Below are positions 8,858 to 17,194 of a stretch of DNA of 64,000 bases, piece after piece. Made by a program: the position numbers and the translations under genes. The stretch is from Psychrobacillus psychrotolerans (GTDB taxonomy: Bacteria; Bacillota; Bacilli; Bacillales_A; Planococcaceae). The notes beneath the pieces are model-generated. The model did not search any database. It saw nothing but the letters and a program-made list of their open reading frames with translations, and had not been told where the DNA came from. The stretch's first letter is position 1. Every line of letters begins with the position of its first letter. Location: NCBI RefSeq assembly GCF_900115805.1, contig NZ_FOXU01000004.1, forward strand, positions 1 to 64,000. The letters are read 5' to 3'.

Positions 8858-8918
8858 CGAGTTTTTTATACTTGAATTGTCTAGAACAAGTAAAGGTTGG
8901 AGCTGTATGCAATAAAAT
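8858..8918 (+). repeat. Remnant resembling the 5' region of the adjacent ISL3 element
   Basis: Sequence just outside the right end repeats the internal 5' leader of the ISL3 element at 7538-7598: TTTTATACTTGAATTGTC is common to both and is followed by related AGAACAAGTA and GGAGCT segments. Further on, the text around CATGATTAT resembles the transposase start region. The stretch up to 9100 holds nothing else I can support. Confidence 0.5.
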
Positions 8919-9111
8919 ATCAATTTCATGATTATGAGTTTCGATACCTGCAGTTATTTATGTCTGAAAGAAAAAACGACAGTTAACCAGATCGTTAATT
9001 GTTCTTTCAAATGTTATCATGCAATAGTCATATAGTATGGTTATGGTAAATATAGGGTCTCAGTTACAGGGAACAAGTTTAAACTTTAATGAAATAAACA
9101 ACTATTGAAAT

Positions 9112-9147
9112 GAAAAAAAGCCGTAAAAGCGAATCTTTTATGGCTTT
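9112..9147 (-). terminator. Terminator of the SlaP-like gene
   Basis: AAAGCCGTAAAAG and CTTTTATGGCTTT pair in a 13-bp stem (one G-U) around CGAAT. Read on the minus strand the stem is followed by a T-run (A-run at 9112-9119). Confidence 0.75.
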
Positions 9148-9165
9148 AATAATTCTTATAAAGTT

Positions 9166-9987
9166 TTATAAAGTCTGTGCAAGCATATCTATCTTCCATG
9201 AACTGAAATCTGGATTCTCTTTCATAAATATTTCTTTAGAGAATGAAAGACTAATTGGACGTGCTTGTTTTGAAGAAATTTCAAATTCACCGATTGGGAA
9301 TCCGAGCTTACATACAATGTCCCCTGTCGCATCAAATAATTGAATTGGTAGGTTTTCAATTGTAAGTGAGTCTGAGAAAGCATTGCGAATAATAATAAAT
9401 ATATTGACCGCTTCTGCATATTCTTCGAAATGGAAACCGACAATAGAAATCTCATTTACCTTAATAGGTTCTAATGAAGAAACTAAACTTTGAACAAATT
9501 CCTTCTGATCCTCAGTTAGTCCATTCGACCAGTTTTCATCCAAGTACAACTCAAAATCTTTTACTACTTTTTCATAATACTCAAATGCCATTTCAAAATC
9601 CATTTCATTTATTAGTTCATCATAAGGTACTAATAAATCGTCCATTTCAAACAGGAAATTCCACGGTCTTGCTTTAAAAGCTTCTAATTCTCCAAATAAC
9701 TCCATATCAAATTGTTTCTTCGCTAGTTCCTTCCCTTCTTTATCTTTCACTACTAATACTACTTGTTCTAGACGTAATTTTTTTGGTAAAGAATGTCTTA
9801 TTATAGCTGTTACGACAATTCCTGATTCCACGGTATATAGTTTAACTCCATGGACATGTAGTTGGCTTGCTTCTAAATTTTCTAATTGCTGATGGAAATA
9901 TTGGAAGATATATTTATCTGGTGCAGATATATCCCAGTCTTTTGAAAAGTCTATTTCAGTCTTATAAGTTTTAGTAGAATTTGTCAT
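9166..9987 (-). CDS. slaP: SlaP-like S-layer assembly protein with two SLAP domains
   Basis: A 273-residue cytoplasmic protein without signal or membrane segment, matching the accessory-Sec S-layer assembly protein family of Bacillus. Residues about 40-118 form SLAP domain 1 (VTAIIRHSLPKKLRLEQVVL, KELAKKQFDM, FKARPWNFLFEMDDL). Residues about 180-265 form a more diverged SLAP domain 2 (FIIIRNAFSDSLTIENLPI, FDATGDIVCKLGF). In B. anthracis, SlaP assists SecA2-dependent export of S-layer proteins. It sits between the two largest SbsC-type S-layer genes here and reads toward the first. No secA2 is present in the window, so the partner must be elsewhere if the pathway is used. The family call rests on the RNS...ARPW pattern. 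Confidence 0.75.
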   Translation of the reverse strand: MTNSTKTYKTEIDFSKDWDISAPDKYIFQYFHQQLENLEASQLHVHGVKLYTVESGIVVTAIIRHSLPKKLRLEQVVLVVKDKEGKELAKKQFDMELFGELEAFKARPWNFLFEMDDLLVPYDELINEMDFEMAFEYYEKVVKDFELYLDENWSNGLTEDQKEFVQSLVSSLEPIKVNEISIVGFHFEEYAEAVNIFIIIRNAFSDSLTIENLPIQLFDATGDIVCKLGFPIGEFEISSKQARPISLSFSKEIFMKENPDFSSWKIDMLAQTL

Positions 9988-10110
9988 CGTGTAATTCCTT
10001 TCTTCTTTAGGTGATTAACTATTATTATACCATAATCTGGCTTGATGATTTAAGGACTACTCTTCTACAGTATATTCCATTATTTATCAATAAGTTTGAC
10101 TGGTTTTGCA

Positions 10111-10119
10111 TGGTATAAT
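10111..10119 (+). promoter_or_regulatory. Extended -10 promoter element of the second S-layer paralog
   Basis: TGGTATAAT (TGn followed by consensus TATAAT) lies 45 bp before the ATG at 10165. TTGACT at 10096-10101 is too close (12 bp) to be a standard -35, so the extended -10 is the likely driver. Confidence 0.5.
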
Positions 10120-10164
10120 AATGTGGGTTATTCCGATTTAAGCTTGATATGGAGGCAATTTAGT

Positions 10165-12390
10165 ATGAGCAAAAAATGTATATATCTTACACTAGTAATT
10201 TCCACTCTTGTTTCTTTCATTACCGCACCACAAGTAAATGCAGCTACTAATATTCCACAATTAGTCACAGATGCACAAAATGCAGGAACTATATTAAAAT
10301 GGTCCATTTCCAAAGAAGGCTCCGCTGATTTTCAAACGCGCCCATACGAGCAATATAACACGACAAAAGAAACCATTGCAGCTGCTGAAAAAGCCGCAAT
10401 CAAGTTATCTAAATCGGAACAACTTAGTGCTCAAGCTAAATTAGTGGAGCCGAAGATTCAGGTGAAACGTGCACAAGCATACATAGATGCTATAACTTCA
10501 AGTGAAAAAATTAGTAAGCTAACAACCAATTTACAAAATGCTATAAATTCAGCTGAGCTAAGTAGTGTAGAAGCTGCTTACCATATAGCAACAGCAGAAT
10601 ATAGAAAACAAGTAAAATTATTGGACAGGGTATATGGTCAATCCACTAGAGATGGTATTCGCAATCAAGTGAAACCGTCTATGGAGAAATTAATCGCTGA
10701 AGTGAAATTTGACATAACAGTTAAAATATATCTTGACCAAGCGAAGAGTTTTATTGAAGAGAATAGATTACTAGAAGCTTCCTTAGAATTAGACAAAGCC
10801 AAATCATACATAGATAACCAAAATTCAAATCTTACATTTAGAACTATCCTTACTAAAGAGTACGATGAAACATTAAACTCTTTACCTTTACAGCCATTGT
10901 TCATAACATCAGATGGTAAAAACAGTGTAACAGTTAATTTTTCAAGAGCTTACAATATACCTTTAGAAGGCCTAGTAGCTGGCCAATTTAAAATTTCTGG
11001 TGAGACTGTCCAATCAGCTAAGTTATCCAATGACAAAACATCAGTAATATTAACGACATCTGATTTAAATGCTAATACAAGTTATACAGTAAGTTGGAAG
11101 GGTAACCAACTGAACTTTAAGACAGAAGCTGTTCCTGATACAACAGGTATTGCATTGACCGACAAGGAAACTACATATCTTGAAACGACTGATTCCCAAG
11201 TATATACAGCTAAACTAACTAATTTAGATGGTAGTAATTATAACGGAAGAGTGCAAATTAGCCTGGGAGAATCCTCAGCGGTAATTACTTCTGTCAATGG
11301 GCAAAGGATTGAAAGTGGTCAAGAGACAATTAGCTATGCAGACCCAAATGGAAATCTAGTAATTATAATAGCAGCTGCTTATGGATTTAATGCTGAAACT
11401 CCATCTGTCACCCATGTCCAACCAACAATACAAAAAATAGATGGTAATAAAAGAGCTAAAAAAGCAGGAATTACCCATTTTTATCAGCTTCAAAATGCGA
11501 AAGGCCCTTATATGTTAACCATTGATAGCGACGAGATTGCTACTGAAGAAGATTTTATATATACGGGTGGTTATAAATATAAATGGGATAGAAATGATTT
11601 ATTCTTTATCTATAGTGAACAAGTTTCACAAGAAGTATTTGAAAAAGCACTCTCTAAAGGAGATAAAGTAGAAGTTAGTTATGAAACAAGAGCAGATAAC
11701 CATTCCACTTGGAACCTCCATGTTGATGTGACAGAAGATGCAGATTTAGTATTCCAAAATCCAGTCACTTCTCTGCTTACATTTGATGGGTACTCATACG
11801 ATATAAGCGGCACTGCACAACCGGGTAATAAGGTGAAAGTCTATAGAAATGATGTATTGGTAGGTAATACTATCGTGGATGCGAAAGGAAATTGGACACT
11901 TGGATCTGTAAGCTTAATACAAGAAGTGACCAATACATTTGTTGCTTATCAATACGCTCCAGGCAAAGATGGAATAGATGGGGAAGGAGCAGTAAATGCA
12001 AATAATCCTGCTACAACTACCATTAATGAAGGAGCGTTTGCTTCTACTCAAATAGTTTTAAATGACAAGGGTTCTAATGGTTTATCTATTTCAGACACAT
12101 TAGAATTTACATTCCATAATCCTTCTTATGGACATGAATTTAAAAAAGGTTTATCCGGTACTATTACACTGAATGATGGTTTTGGAAAAATTGCTGTGGT
12201 GAAAGGTGAGTATATAGACTTTAATACACTTAAAATCATGAACTTCATTTCTGTGGATGCTGGATTCAATCATAAAGCCTCGTTATTTGTCATTACAGAG
12301 ACTAGTGGAATCGTAAACCAAGATCAGCTTACATTCAGTATTACAGGGAATGGATCTAGCTCTTTGGTAGAAAACAATTCTGTGAAATGA
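10165..12390 (+). CDS. Second S-layer-like protein with SbsC-type N-terminal domain
   Basis: A secreted paralog of the S-layer protein at 5201 (about 741 residues from this start). The frame is open from 10096, but ATG at 10165 has GGAGG 9 nt upstream and gives a proper signal peptide ending at PQVNAA. Residues about 30-255 repeat the SbsC wall-binding region (QAYIDAITSSEKIS, VEAAYHIATAEYRKQVKLLD, RVYGQSTRDGIRNQVKPS). An Ig-like unit follows (TVNFSRAYNIPLEGLVAG) and then a long beta-rich part. Conservation with the paralog is strong at the N-terminus and weak after it, as expected for S-layer variants or co-displayed wall proteins. Its promoter looks weaker, so it may be an alternative or minor layer component. 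Confidence 0.85.
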   Translation: MSKKCIYLTLVISTLVSFITAPQVNAATNIPQLVTDAQNAGTILKWSISKEGSADFQTRPYEQYNTTKETIAAAEKAAIKLSKSEQLSAQAKLVEPKIQVKRAQAYIDAITSSEKISKLTTNLQNAINSAELSSVEAAYHIATAEYRKQVKLLDRVYGQSTRDGIRNQVKPSMEKLIAEVKFDITVKIYLDQAKSFIEENRLLEASLELDKAKSYIDNQNSNLTFRTILTKEYDETLNSLPLQPLFITSDGKNSVTVNFSRAYNIPLEGLVAGQFKISGETVQSAKLSNDKTSVILTTSDLNANTSYTVSWKGNQLNFKTEAVPDTTGIALTDKETTYLETTDSQVYTAKLTNLDGSNYNGRVQISLGESSAVITSVNGQRIESGQETISYADPNGNLVIIIAAAYGFNAETPSVTHVQPTIQKIDGNKRAKKAGITHFYQLQNAKGPYMLTIDSDEIATEEDFIYTGGYKYKWDRNDLFFIYSEQVSQEVFEKALSKGDKVEVSYETRADNHSTWNLHVDVTEDADLVFQNPVTSLLTFDGYSYDISGTAQPGNKVKVYRNDVLVGNTIVDAKGNWTLGSVSLIQEVTNTFVAYQYAPGKDGIDGEGAVNANNPATTTINEGAFASTQIVLNDKGSNGLSISDTLEFTFHNPSYGHEFKKGLSGTITLNDGFGKIAVVKGEYIDFNTLKIMNFISVDAGFNHKASLFVITETSGIVNQDQLTFSITGNGSSSLVENNSVK

Positions 12391-12501
12391 TTTCGTTTGG
12401 TTTAGTGATATGCAAATTTAAATTGTATATTACTCATCTTTCACGTTGGTACATTATGAACTTTTCTTATTTAAAAAAAAGATGATATTATATAATACAA
12501 A

Positions 12502-12533
12502 AAAGGCGTTCTGGAAATCTCCAGAACGTCTTT
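12502..12533. terminator. Bidirectional terminator between convergent genes
   Basis: AAAGGCGTTCTGGA and TCCAGAACGTCTTT form a 14-bp stem (one G-U) around AATC, with A-rich and T-rich flanks. It lies between the S-layer paralog and the convergent minus-strand gene. Confidence 0.8.
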
Positions 12534-12543
12534 CCTCAATCCT

Positions 12544-13632
12544 TCAATATTTATTTTCAAAATAAGCAGTCTTCACAAAATAACTCACAGTCCCACTAGT
12601 TATATCAATTTTTACCTTTTTCGCATCGGTTGGAACTTTGAGATCTTTAACCACGTTACCGTTCTTGTCTACAATAGAAGCTCCAATAAGAGCGTGTGAT
12701 TCCCCGTCATAATCTAATACGGCAAATTCTTGAAGATTTTTAGAGTGGTTTTCGATAAAATTGAAATAGCTGTTTTTTACTTCAATCATTTTTCCAGTAG
12801 CGAAGTCATAAACGGATGTTTGATAGTCAGCATTTTCAAAGTATATACCTGAATTAGTGAACTTATAATTTGCAGGTCCACAAGGGCTCTCCCCTTGTAT
12901 ATGATCTTTTATTGATTTTAAATGGATTGTTTTTTTGCCATTTAAGTCCATTTTATAAAATTTGTTATCCTTTAAGTAGATGATTTCTTTCGTATCTGAA
13001 AGAATATAATCATCGATTGATTTTGCTAGTTCTATTTTATTATTCCCATTCGCATCCATTTTGTGTAACGTATAATTTTCTAAGAAGTCTTTATTTACTT
13101 TAGTGTAATAGATAGTGTTGTCCTTAACTTGTACTGCATCACCAGTAGCATTCGCTATCGTATCATTAGTGAGTAGTATCTCTTTTCCTTTTGTGTCTTT
13201 TTTATACAACAACGTAAAAGCAGATATAGCCCCTCCACAACTACCTGCATGTGTTGATTCCCCTAAGTATTTCTGAAACAGAAGTTCTTCTCCAATCGCC
13301 ATAGGATCAGTGAACTGTGTATAATCCTCATAGGGATTTTCCAAAGCTTCTTTCGATGTAGTTACTCTCCCAAGTTTATAGTGTCTATTATCCTCATTTA
13401 CATTTAATTTAACCACCGGTTGTTTTACTTCGGCTAACTTATAGGTATTATCCTTAATGATTAAAGTTGTTCTTTTTGTATTTGGGTCCACTTGATAAAT
13501 TCCTGGTGACGTTCCATTTTCATATGACAGTGGCACATAGAATGTTTTTCCTGCAGCTAGCGATTGGCTAGGTAACAATAGTAAAGAAGTTAGTGCAATC
13601 CAACCGAGAATTCGTTTTTTGTTAAATGACAT
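12544..13632 (-). CDS. Secreted protein of unknown function, DUF5050-like propeller pattern
   Basis: A 362-residue exported protein. The signal peptide is LLLLPSQSLAAG with cleavage near residue 27. The mature part contains repeated blade-like segments of the form IYYTK...LHKMDANGNNKIELAK and IIYLKDNKFYKMDLNGKKTI, about 40-45 residues apart, which resembles the DUF5050 / LRP-type beta-propeller pattern. No catalytic motif is evident. It is convergent with the S-layer paralog. A GGAGAG ribosome site precedes the ATG. A 47-bp palindrome lies 80 bp upstream of its start. Function unknown; a surface or sensing role is a guess. Confidence 0.6.
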   Translation of the reverse strand: MSFNKKRILGWIALTSLLLLPSQSLAAGKTFYVPLSYENGTSPGIYQVDPNTKRTTLIIKDNTYKLAEVKQPVVKLNVNEDNRHYKLGRVTTSKEALENPYEDYTQFTDPMAIGEELLFQKYLGESTHAGSCGGAISAFTLLYKKDTKGKEILLTNDTIANATGDAVQVKDNTIYYTKVNKDFLENYTLHKMDANGNNKIELAKSIDDYILSDTKEIIYLKDNKFYKMDLNGKKTIHLKSIKDHIQGESPCGPANYKFTNSGIYFENADYQTSVYDFATGKMIEVKNSYFNFIENHSKNLQEFAVLDYDGESHALIGASIVDKNGNVVKDLKVPTDAKKVKIDITSGTVSYFVKTAYFENKY

Positions 13633-13710
13633 GAGTACTCTCCATTTCGCATAAGTATTTTGAATCAGACAAACAAGTATATGGTTAGTCCTAGGTAAGT
13701 ATTCTATTTT

Positions 13711-13757
13711 GGTCCCTGTGTAAGATACAATTCTGAATTGTATCTTACACAGGGACC
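13711..13757. repeat. 47-bp palindrome (REPIN-like), copy 1
   Basis: Two perfect 23-nt arms around a single T. The arms begin GGTCCCTGTGTAAGATACAA and end TTC. It lies in the 5' intergenic space between divergent genes (12544-13632 and 13872-15302), one of only two copies not at a gene 3' end. Confidence 0.9.
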
Positions 13758-13871
13758 TTTTTAAATCTGTTGTAAATAGATAAAATGTAATATATAGTAA
13801 ATAACGAAAGTATATTGAATTAGTTAAATTAATCTAAATGGTATGATAAATATACAAAATGTGGGTGAAGC

Positions 13872-15302
13872 ATGAAAGTTATAAGTGGATTAAATGCATA
13901 TAATCATTTTCAGCGAGCAAGTGAGCAAACAACGAAGTCTATGCAAAAGTTATCTTCTGGAAAATAAATTAACCGAGCTTCTGATAACGCAGCAGGAAGT
14001 GCGATATCCGAGAAGATGAGGGCACAAATAAGAGGGCTTCAACAAGCAGATAGGAATATAAAAGACGGAGTGTCACTTATTCAAACTACTGAAGCAGCTC
14101 TTGGCCAAATACAGAATCCAAATTTAATTCGTATGAGAGAGTTAGTAATTCAAGCAGCAAATGATACTTTGAGTTTTCAAGATAAGCAAGTTATACAAAA
14201 TGAACTGGACCAAATCAAGCAGTCAATTGGTGACATAGTAGAGAATACCGAGTTTAATACGATTAAGGTGTTGCGTCCTCCGGTTGTTAATGTTCCGGTT
14301 GGGTCGATTTCAGGAATGACTGATATCGTATTTCTCATTGATTCCACTGGGAGTATGGGTGGTCCAATCGCAAATGTGAAGGCTAACATAACTAATTTTG
14401 TTAACTCTATTTCTTCAGCAGGTATAAATATACAGCTAGGGCTAGTGGATTATAATGATGGGGTAAGTTCCAAAGTCTACCCATTTACAACGGACTTAGA
14501 GGACTTCAAAAATTCATTAAACACTATCTCTGTTAGTGGCGGGGGAGATACTCCAGAAGCTGGTTTAGAAGCTATTCAAGATGCGCTAGGAATCTCAATG
14601 CGCAGTGATGCTTCCAAGCAATTTGTTTTAGTAACAGATGCTCCCGTGCATGATAATAATGATGGGGATGGGGGGGATGGCCTATCTATTTATGATATTG
14701 AAGAGATGGCAGACAAATTGAAGGCAGCTAGCATCAAGCTAAATATTGTTGGTCCCACTGATTCCGAGACACAGGAGCAGTTAATGCGTTTGTCTCCTCC
14801 AACAAATGGACAGTATTTAAATATTTATAGTGAATTTTCCAATGAACTAAATAAATTGGCAAAAGCTATTATTGAAGATGCTCAAGAACCAAATGAAGAG
14901 GATAAAATGTTCCCTTTGAAAATACAGGTTGGTCCAAATGCCGGTCAGCAAATCTCCATTCCTCTGTATGATCATCAAATAGAGAAACTAGAACTTCAGA
15001 AGATTGATGTCTTATCGCATGAATCAGCGACGGCTTCATTAGTACTAATAGATAATATTTCTAAGCTTATTAGTTCCAGGAGAGGGGAATATGGTGCTTA
15101 TCAAAATCGATTAGAACATGCCCTTGCAAATGTACAAAACTATGAAGTGAATCTAACAAATGCGTTATCTGGCATTGAAGATGTAGACATGGCGTTAGAA
15201 ACACAGCAACTTGCTAAAAATAGTATCCTTTTGCAGTCTTCCCAAACAATGATTGCCCAAATTAATAAAATAAGCCAAGGAATCTTAGAAATTTTAAAAT
15301 AA
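13872..15302 (+). pseudogene. Flagellin-like protein with an inserted VWA domain, interrupted by an in-frame TAA
   Basis: Read from ATG 13872 through one in-frame TAA (13965-13967, codon 32), this encodes a flagellin of 476 codons. The N-terminal D0/D1 region has SMQKLSSGK, stop, INRASDNAAGSAISEKMRAQ and TTEAALGQI. The C-terminal D1/D0 region has YGAYQNRLEHALANV, GIEDVDMA and QINKISQGILEILK. In place of the usual variable domain, residues about 155-345 form a von Willebrand A domain with metal-site motifs (FLIDSTGSMG, GGGDTPEAG, LVTDAPVHD). One transition (CAA to TAA) would explain the stop, since flagellins have a sense codon there. The remaining frame could start at ATG 14016 but would lack the first helix. 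No other flagellar gene is nearby. Nonsense mutation or readthrough cannot be separated here. Confidence 0.85.
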
Positions 15303-15305
15303 ATT

Positions 15306-15330
15306 GTCCCTGTGTAGCAAACAATTCTGA
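15306..15330 (+). repeat. REPIN-like half-site after the flagellin gene
   Basis: Starts GTCCCTGTGTAGCAAACAAT, 3 nt after the stop codon. It is the half-site type that also frames the transposase gene at 54485. Confidence 0.8.
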
Positions 15331-15335
15331 TATTT

Positions 15336-15378
15336 AAACTAGCTCACTTATCTGATTAAGGCGGTGGGTTAGTTTTTT
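15336..15378 (+). terminator. Terminator after the flagellin-VWA gene
   Basis: AAACTAGCTCAC and GTGGGTTAGTTT pair imperfectly over 12 bp with a 16-nt loop, followed by a T-run. Confidence 0.5.
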
Positions 15379-15445
15379 CTTTATGTTCTCCACAAAAATG
15401 GGGCTAGGAAATTGTAAGCAAAATAAACTGAGTCGGAAGTGAATC

Positions 15446-16921
15446 ATGAGAAAAATAAAATGGAAAGAACTTTTTTTCACCTTAAGCTTAATGATTTTCT
15501 ATGGTCTAAATGATGAAGATAGTTTGATTACTAAGCAATCAACAGACAGTTTTAGCTATATAGATATAATGGAATTTGGAGCTATTGGGGATGGAAAAAC
15601 AGATGACACAGTTGCCTTTCAAAAAGCTTCTCAAGAAAATGGAGTTCTTAGATTAGATTCGGAGAAAACTTATCTGATCAACAAAACGATAGTATTAGAC
15701 CTGAATAAGATTAATGGAATACAAGCTAATAATGCGAAGATCCTTATTAGCGAAGACGTTCCAGCATTTCATCTAAAAGGAAATAAGGTAGATGGTGGCG
15801 CTGAACCACCTTCCAATTTAGGATTGGAACATGAATTTTCTGCAGTAATTGACGGACTTCATGTTTATTCAAAAAATCATATAGGAACAGCTCTAGTGTT
15901 AGATGGTACATTTGGAGTCAACATATCAAATTCCCATTTTTATAACCTCAAAACAGGAATAGAACTTATAAATAAAAATAGAAATGTTATCATCACAGAA
16001 AACCAAATTTGGGATGTCGCAGAGTACGGAATACATTATAATAACTCGAATACCCATCAGAGCATCATTTCCAATAATCATGTGTCTTACGCTAAGATAG
16101 CAATTTTATTTGAAAATGGAGATGTTCATAACACTCAAATGAATAGTAATGATATTGAAGTGGGACACTCTGTAAATAACAATACACTTAGTGCAATAAA
16201 AGTCATTTGCGACAAACTTAACTCTCAATTCTCTCAAGCTCAGATTGTAGGTAATTCTATTGAAGACCATTTTCTTGCTAAAGAGGGAATAGTGAACCTT
16301 TATGCGGAATCTATGGACACTTCACAGATAAGAGCTGATCAAGTTCCTTATATAGGGATGATTGAATTAGTGGCAAATGAATTTTCAGGATCATCTAATG
16401 CGCTAATTTTAGAAAATATTAATGATTTAATTGTAAATGGAAATACCTTTAAGCTTATAACCGACGTCTTTATCTCTATTTTTACAGGTGGTGAGGGGAT
16501 TAATATTTCAGGAAATACTTTTTCGGGGAAATTAGATAAAAATTCCGGTGGCAAAGTATTAAAAGTTGAAGGGGGAGTGGTTGGATATAGTTCTTCATTA
16601 AGATTTTTTATGTTTAATAATAATTCGGCCTACAATTTGTCAGATAATCTTATAAGTATGAAGAGAAAAGACGGATTGAAAGAAGAGTTCCAAGTGTCCG
16701 TTGTAAGTATTTGTAATAATATTCTTAATACCTCGTCATTAAATGATACAGTCAAATCAACCGATTATGTCATAGATATTAACGTACCCTCTTTAAAAGC
16801 AACAAATTTTAGTTCAAATATCATTACAGGGGAAAATATTAATCTAAAAGCTTTAAGAATATCTGGTGAAAATGAAAGTAATTTAGTAATAAAAGATAAT
16901 ATTATTAGTGGTTTGAAATAA
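15446..16921 (+). CDS. Right-handed parallel beta-helix protein (pectate-lyase-like fold), function unknown
   Basis: A 491-residue protein with an N-terminal hydrophobic segment (LFFTLSLMIFYGL) that may act as signal or anchor. It then has the entry motif of pectate-lyase-3 / tailspike-type beta-helices: DIMEFGAIGDGKTDDTVAFQ at about residue 40. The rest is a ladder of short Asn-rich coils (NVIITENQIWDVAEYGI, SIISNNHVSYAKIAI, DLIVNGNTFKLITDV), each about 22-25 residues, typical of such helices. Members act on or bind polysaccharide, but no specific catalytic residues can be named here. It lies alone between two REPIN-like repeats, downstream of the flagellin-VWA gene. Confidence 0.7.
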   Translation: MRKIKWKELFFTLSLMIFYGLNDEDSLITKQSTDSFSYIDIMEFGAIGDGKTDDTVAFQKASQENGVLRLDSEKTYLINKTIVLDLNKINGIQANNAKILISEDVPAFHLKGNKVDGGAEPPSNLGLEHEFSAVIDGLHVYSKNHIGTALVLDGTFGVNISNSHFYNLKTGIELINKNRNVIITENQIWDVAEYGIHYNNSNTHQSIISNNHVSYAKIAILFENGDVHNTQMNSNDIEVGHSVNNNTLSAIKVICDKLNSQFSQAQIVGNSIEDHFLAKEGIVNLYAESMDTSQIRADQVPYIGMIELVANEFSGSSNALILENINDLIVNGNTFKLITDVFISIFTGGEGINISGNTFSGKLDKNSGGKVLKVEGGVVGYSSSLRFFMFNNNSAYNLSDNLISMKRKDGLKEEFQVSVVSICNNILNTSSLNDTVKSTDYVIDINVPSLKATNFSSNIITGENINLKALRISGENESNLVIKDNIISGLK

Positions 16922-16925
16922 ATTT

Positions 16926-16970
16926 GTCCCTGTGTAAGATACAATTCGCAATTGTATCTTACACAGGGAC
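16926..16970. repeat. 45-bp palindrome (REPIN-like), copy 2
   Basis: Begins 4 nt after the beta-helix stop codon. Arms of 21 nt (GTCCCTGTGTAAGATACAAT plus T) flank CGC, the only copy whose centre is not C-N-G. A T-rich stretch follows, so it may act as terminator. Confidence 0.9.
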
Positions 16971-17117
16971 CTTTATCTAAGAGTCTTTTTTATTGAGGTG
17001 AATAAATTTAGTTCTATAAAAGCTTGAGAAAGTTATTATTATAAATTAGTTAAGTATTGGGTACATAACTTTCGAGAATAACGAATATATTGTTTGTAAT
17101 CCAAAATTCTATCTTCT

Positions 17118-17132
17118 ACAAACTAGGTTTGT
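17118..17132. promoter_or_regulatory. Small dyad upstream of the peptide transporter operon
   Basis: ACAAAC-TAG-GTTTGT, a perfect 6-bp dyad 63 bp before the first gene of the operon. A possible operator; no regulator can be assigned. Confidence 0.25.
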
Positions 17133-17194
17133 AAGGTTTCTTTGAAATTAGGTAATTCTAGACATTTAAATAAAATAACGGGGGGCATGAATTC

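Noticed and set aside
9474-9677. Plus-strand ORF inside the SlaP-like gene
   Set aside because: It is antisense to a well-supported SLAP-domain protein and has no start signals.
10096-10164. Longer N-terminus of the second S-layer paralog
   Set aside because: It would overlap the extended -10 promoter and place a non-signal sequence before the signal peptide. ATG 10165 has GGAGG.
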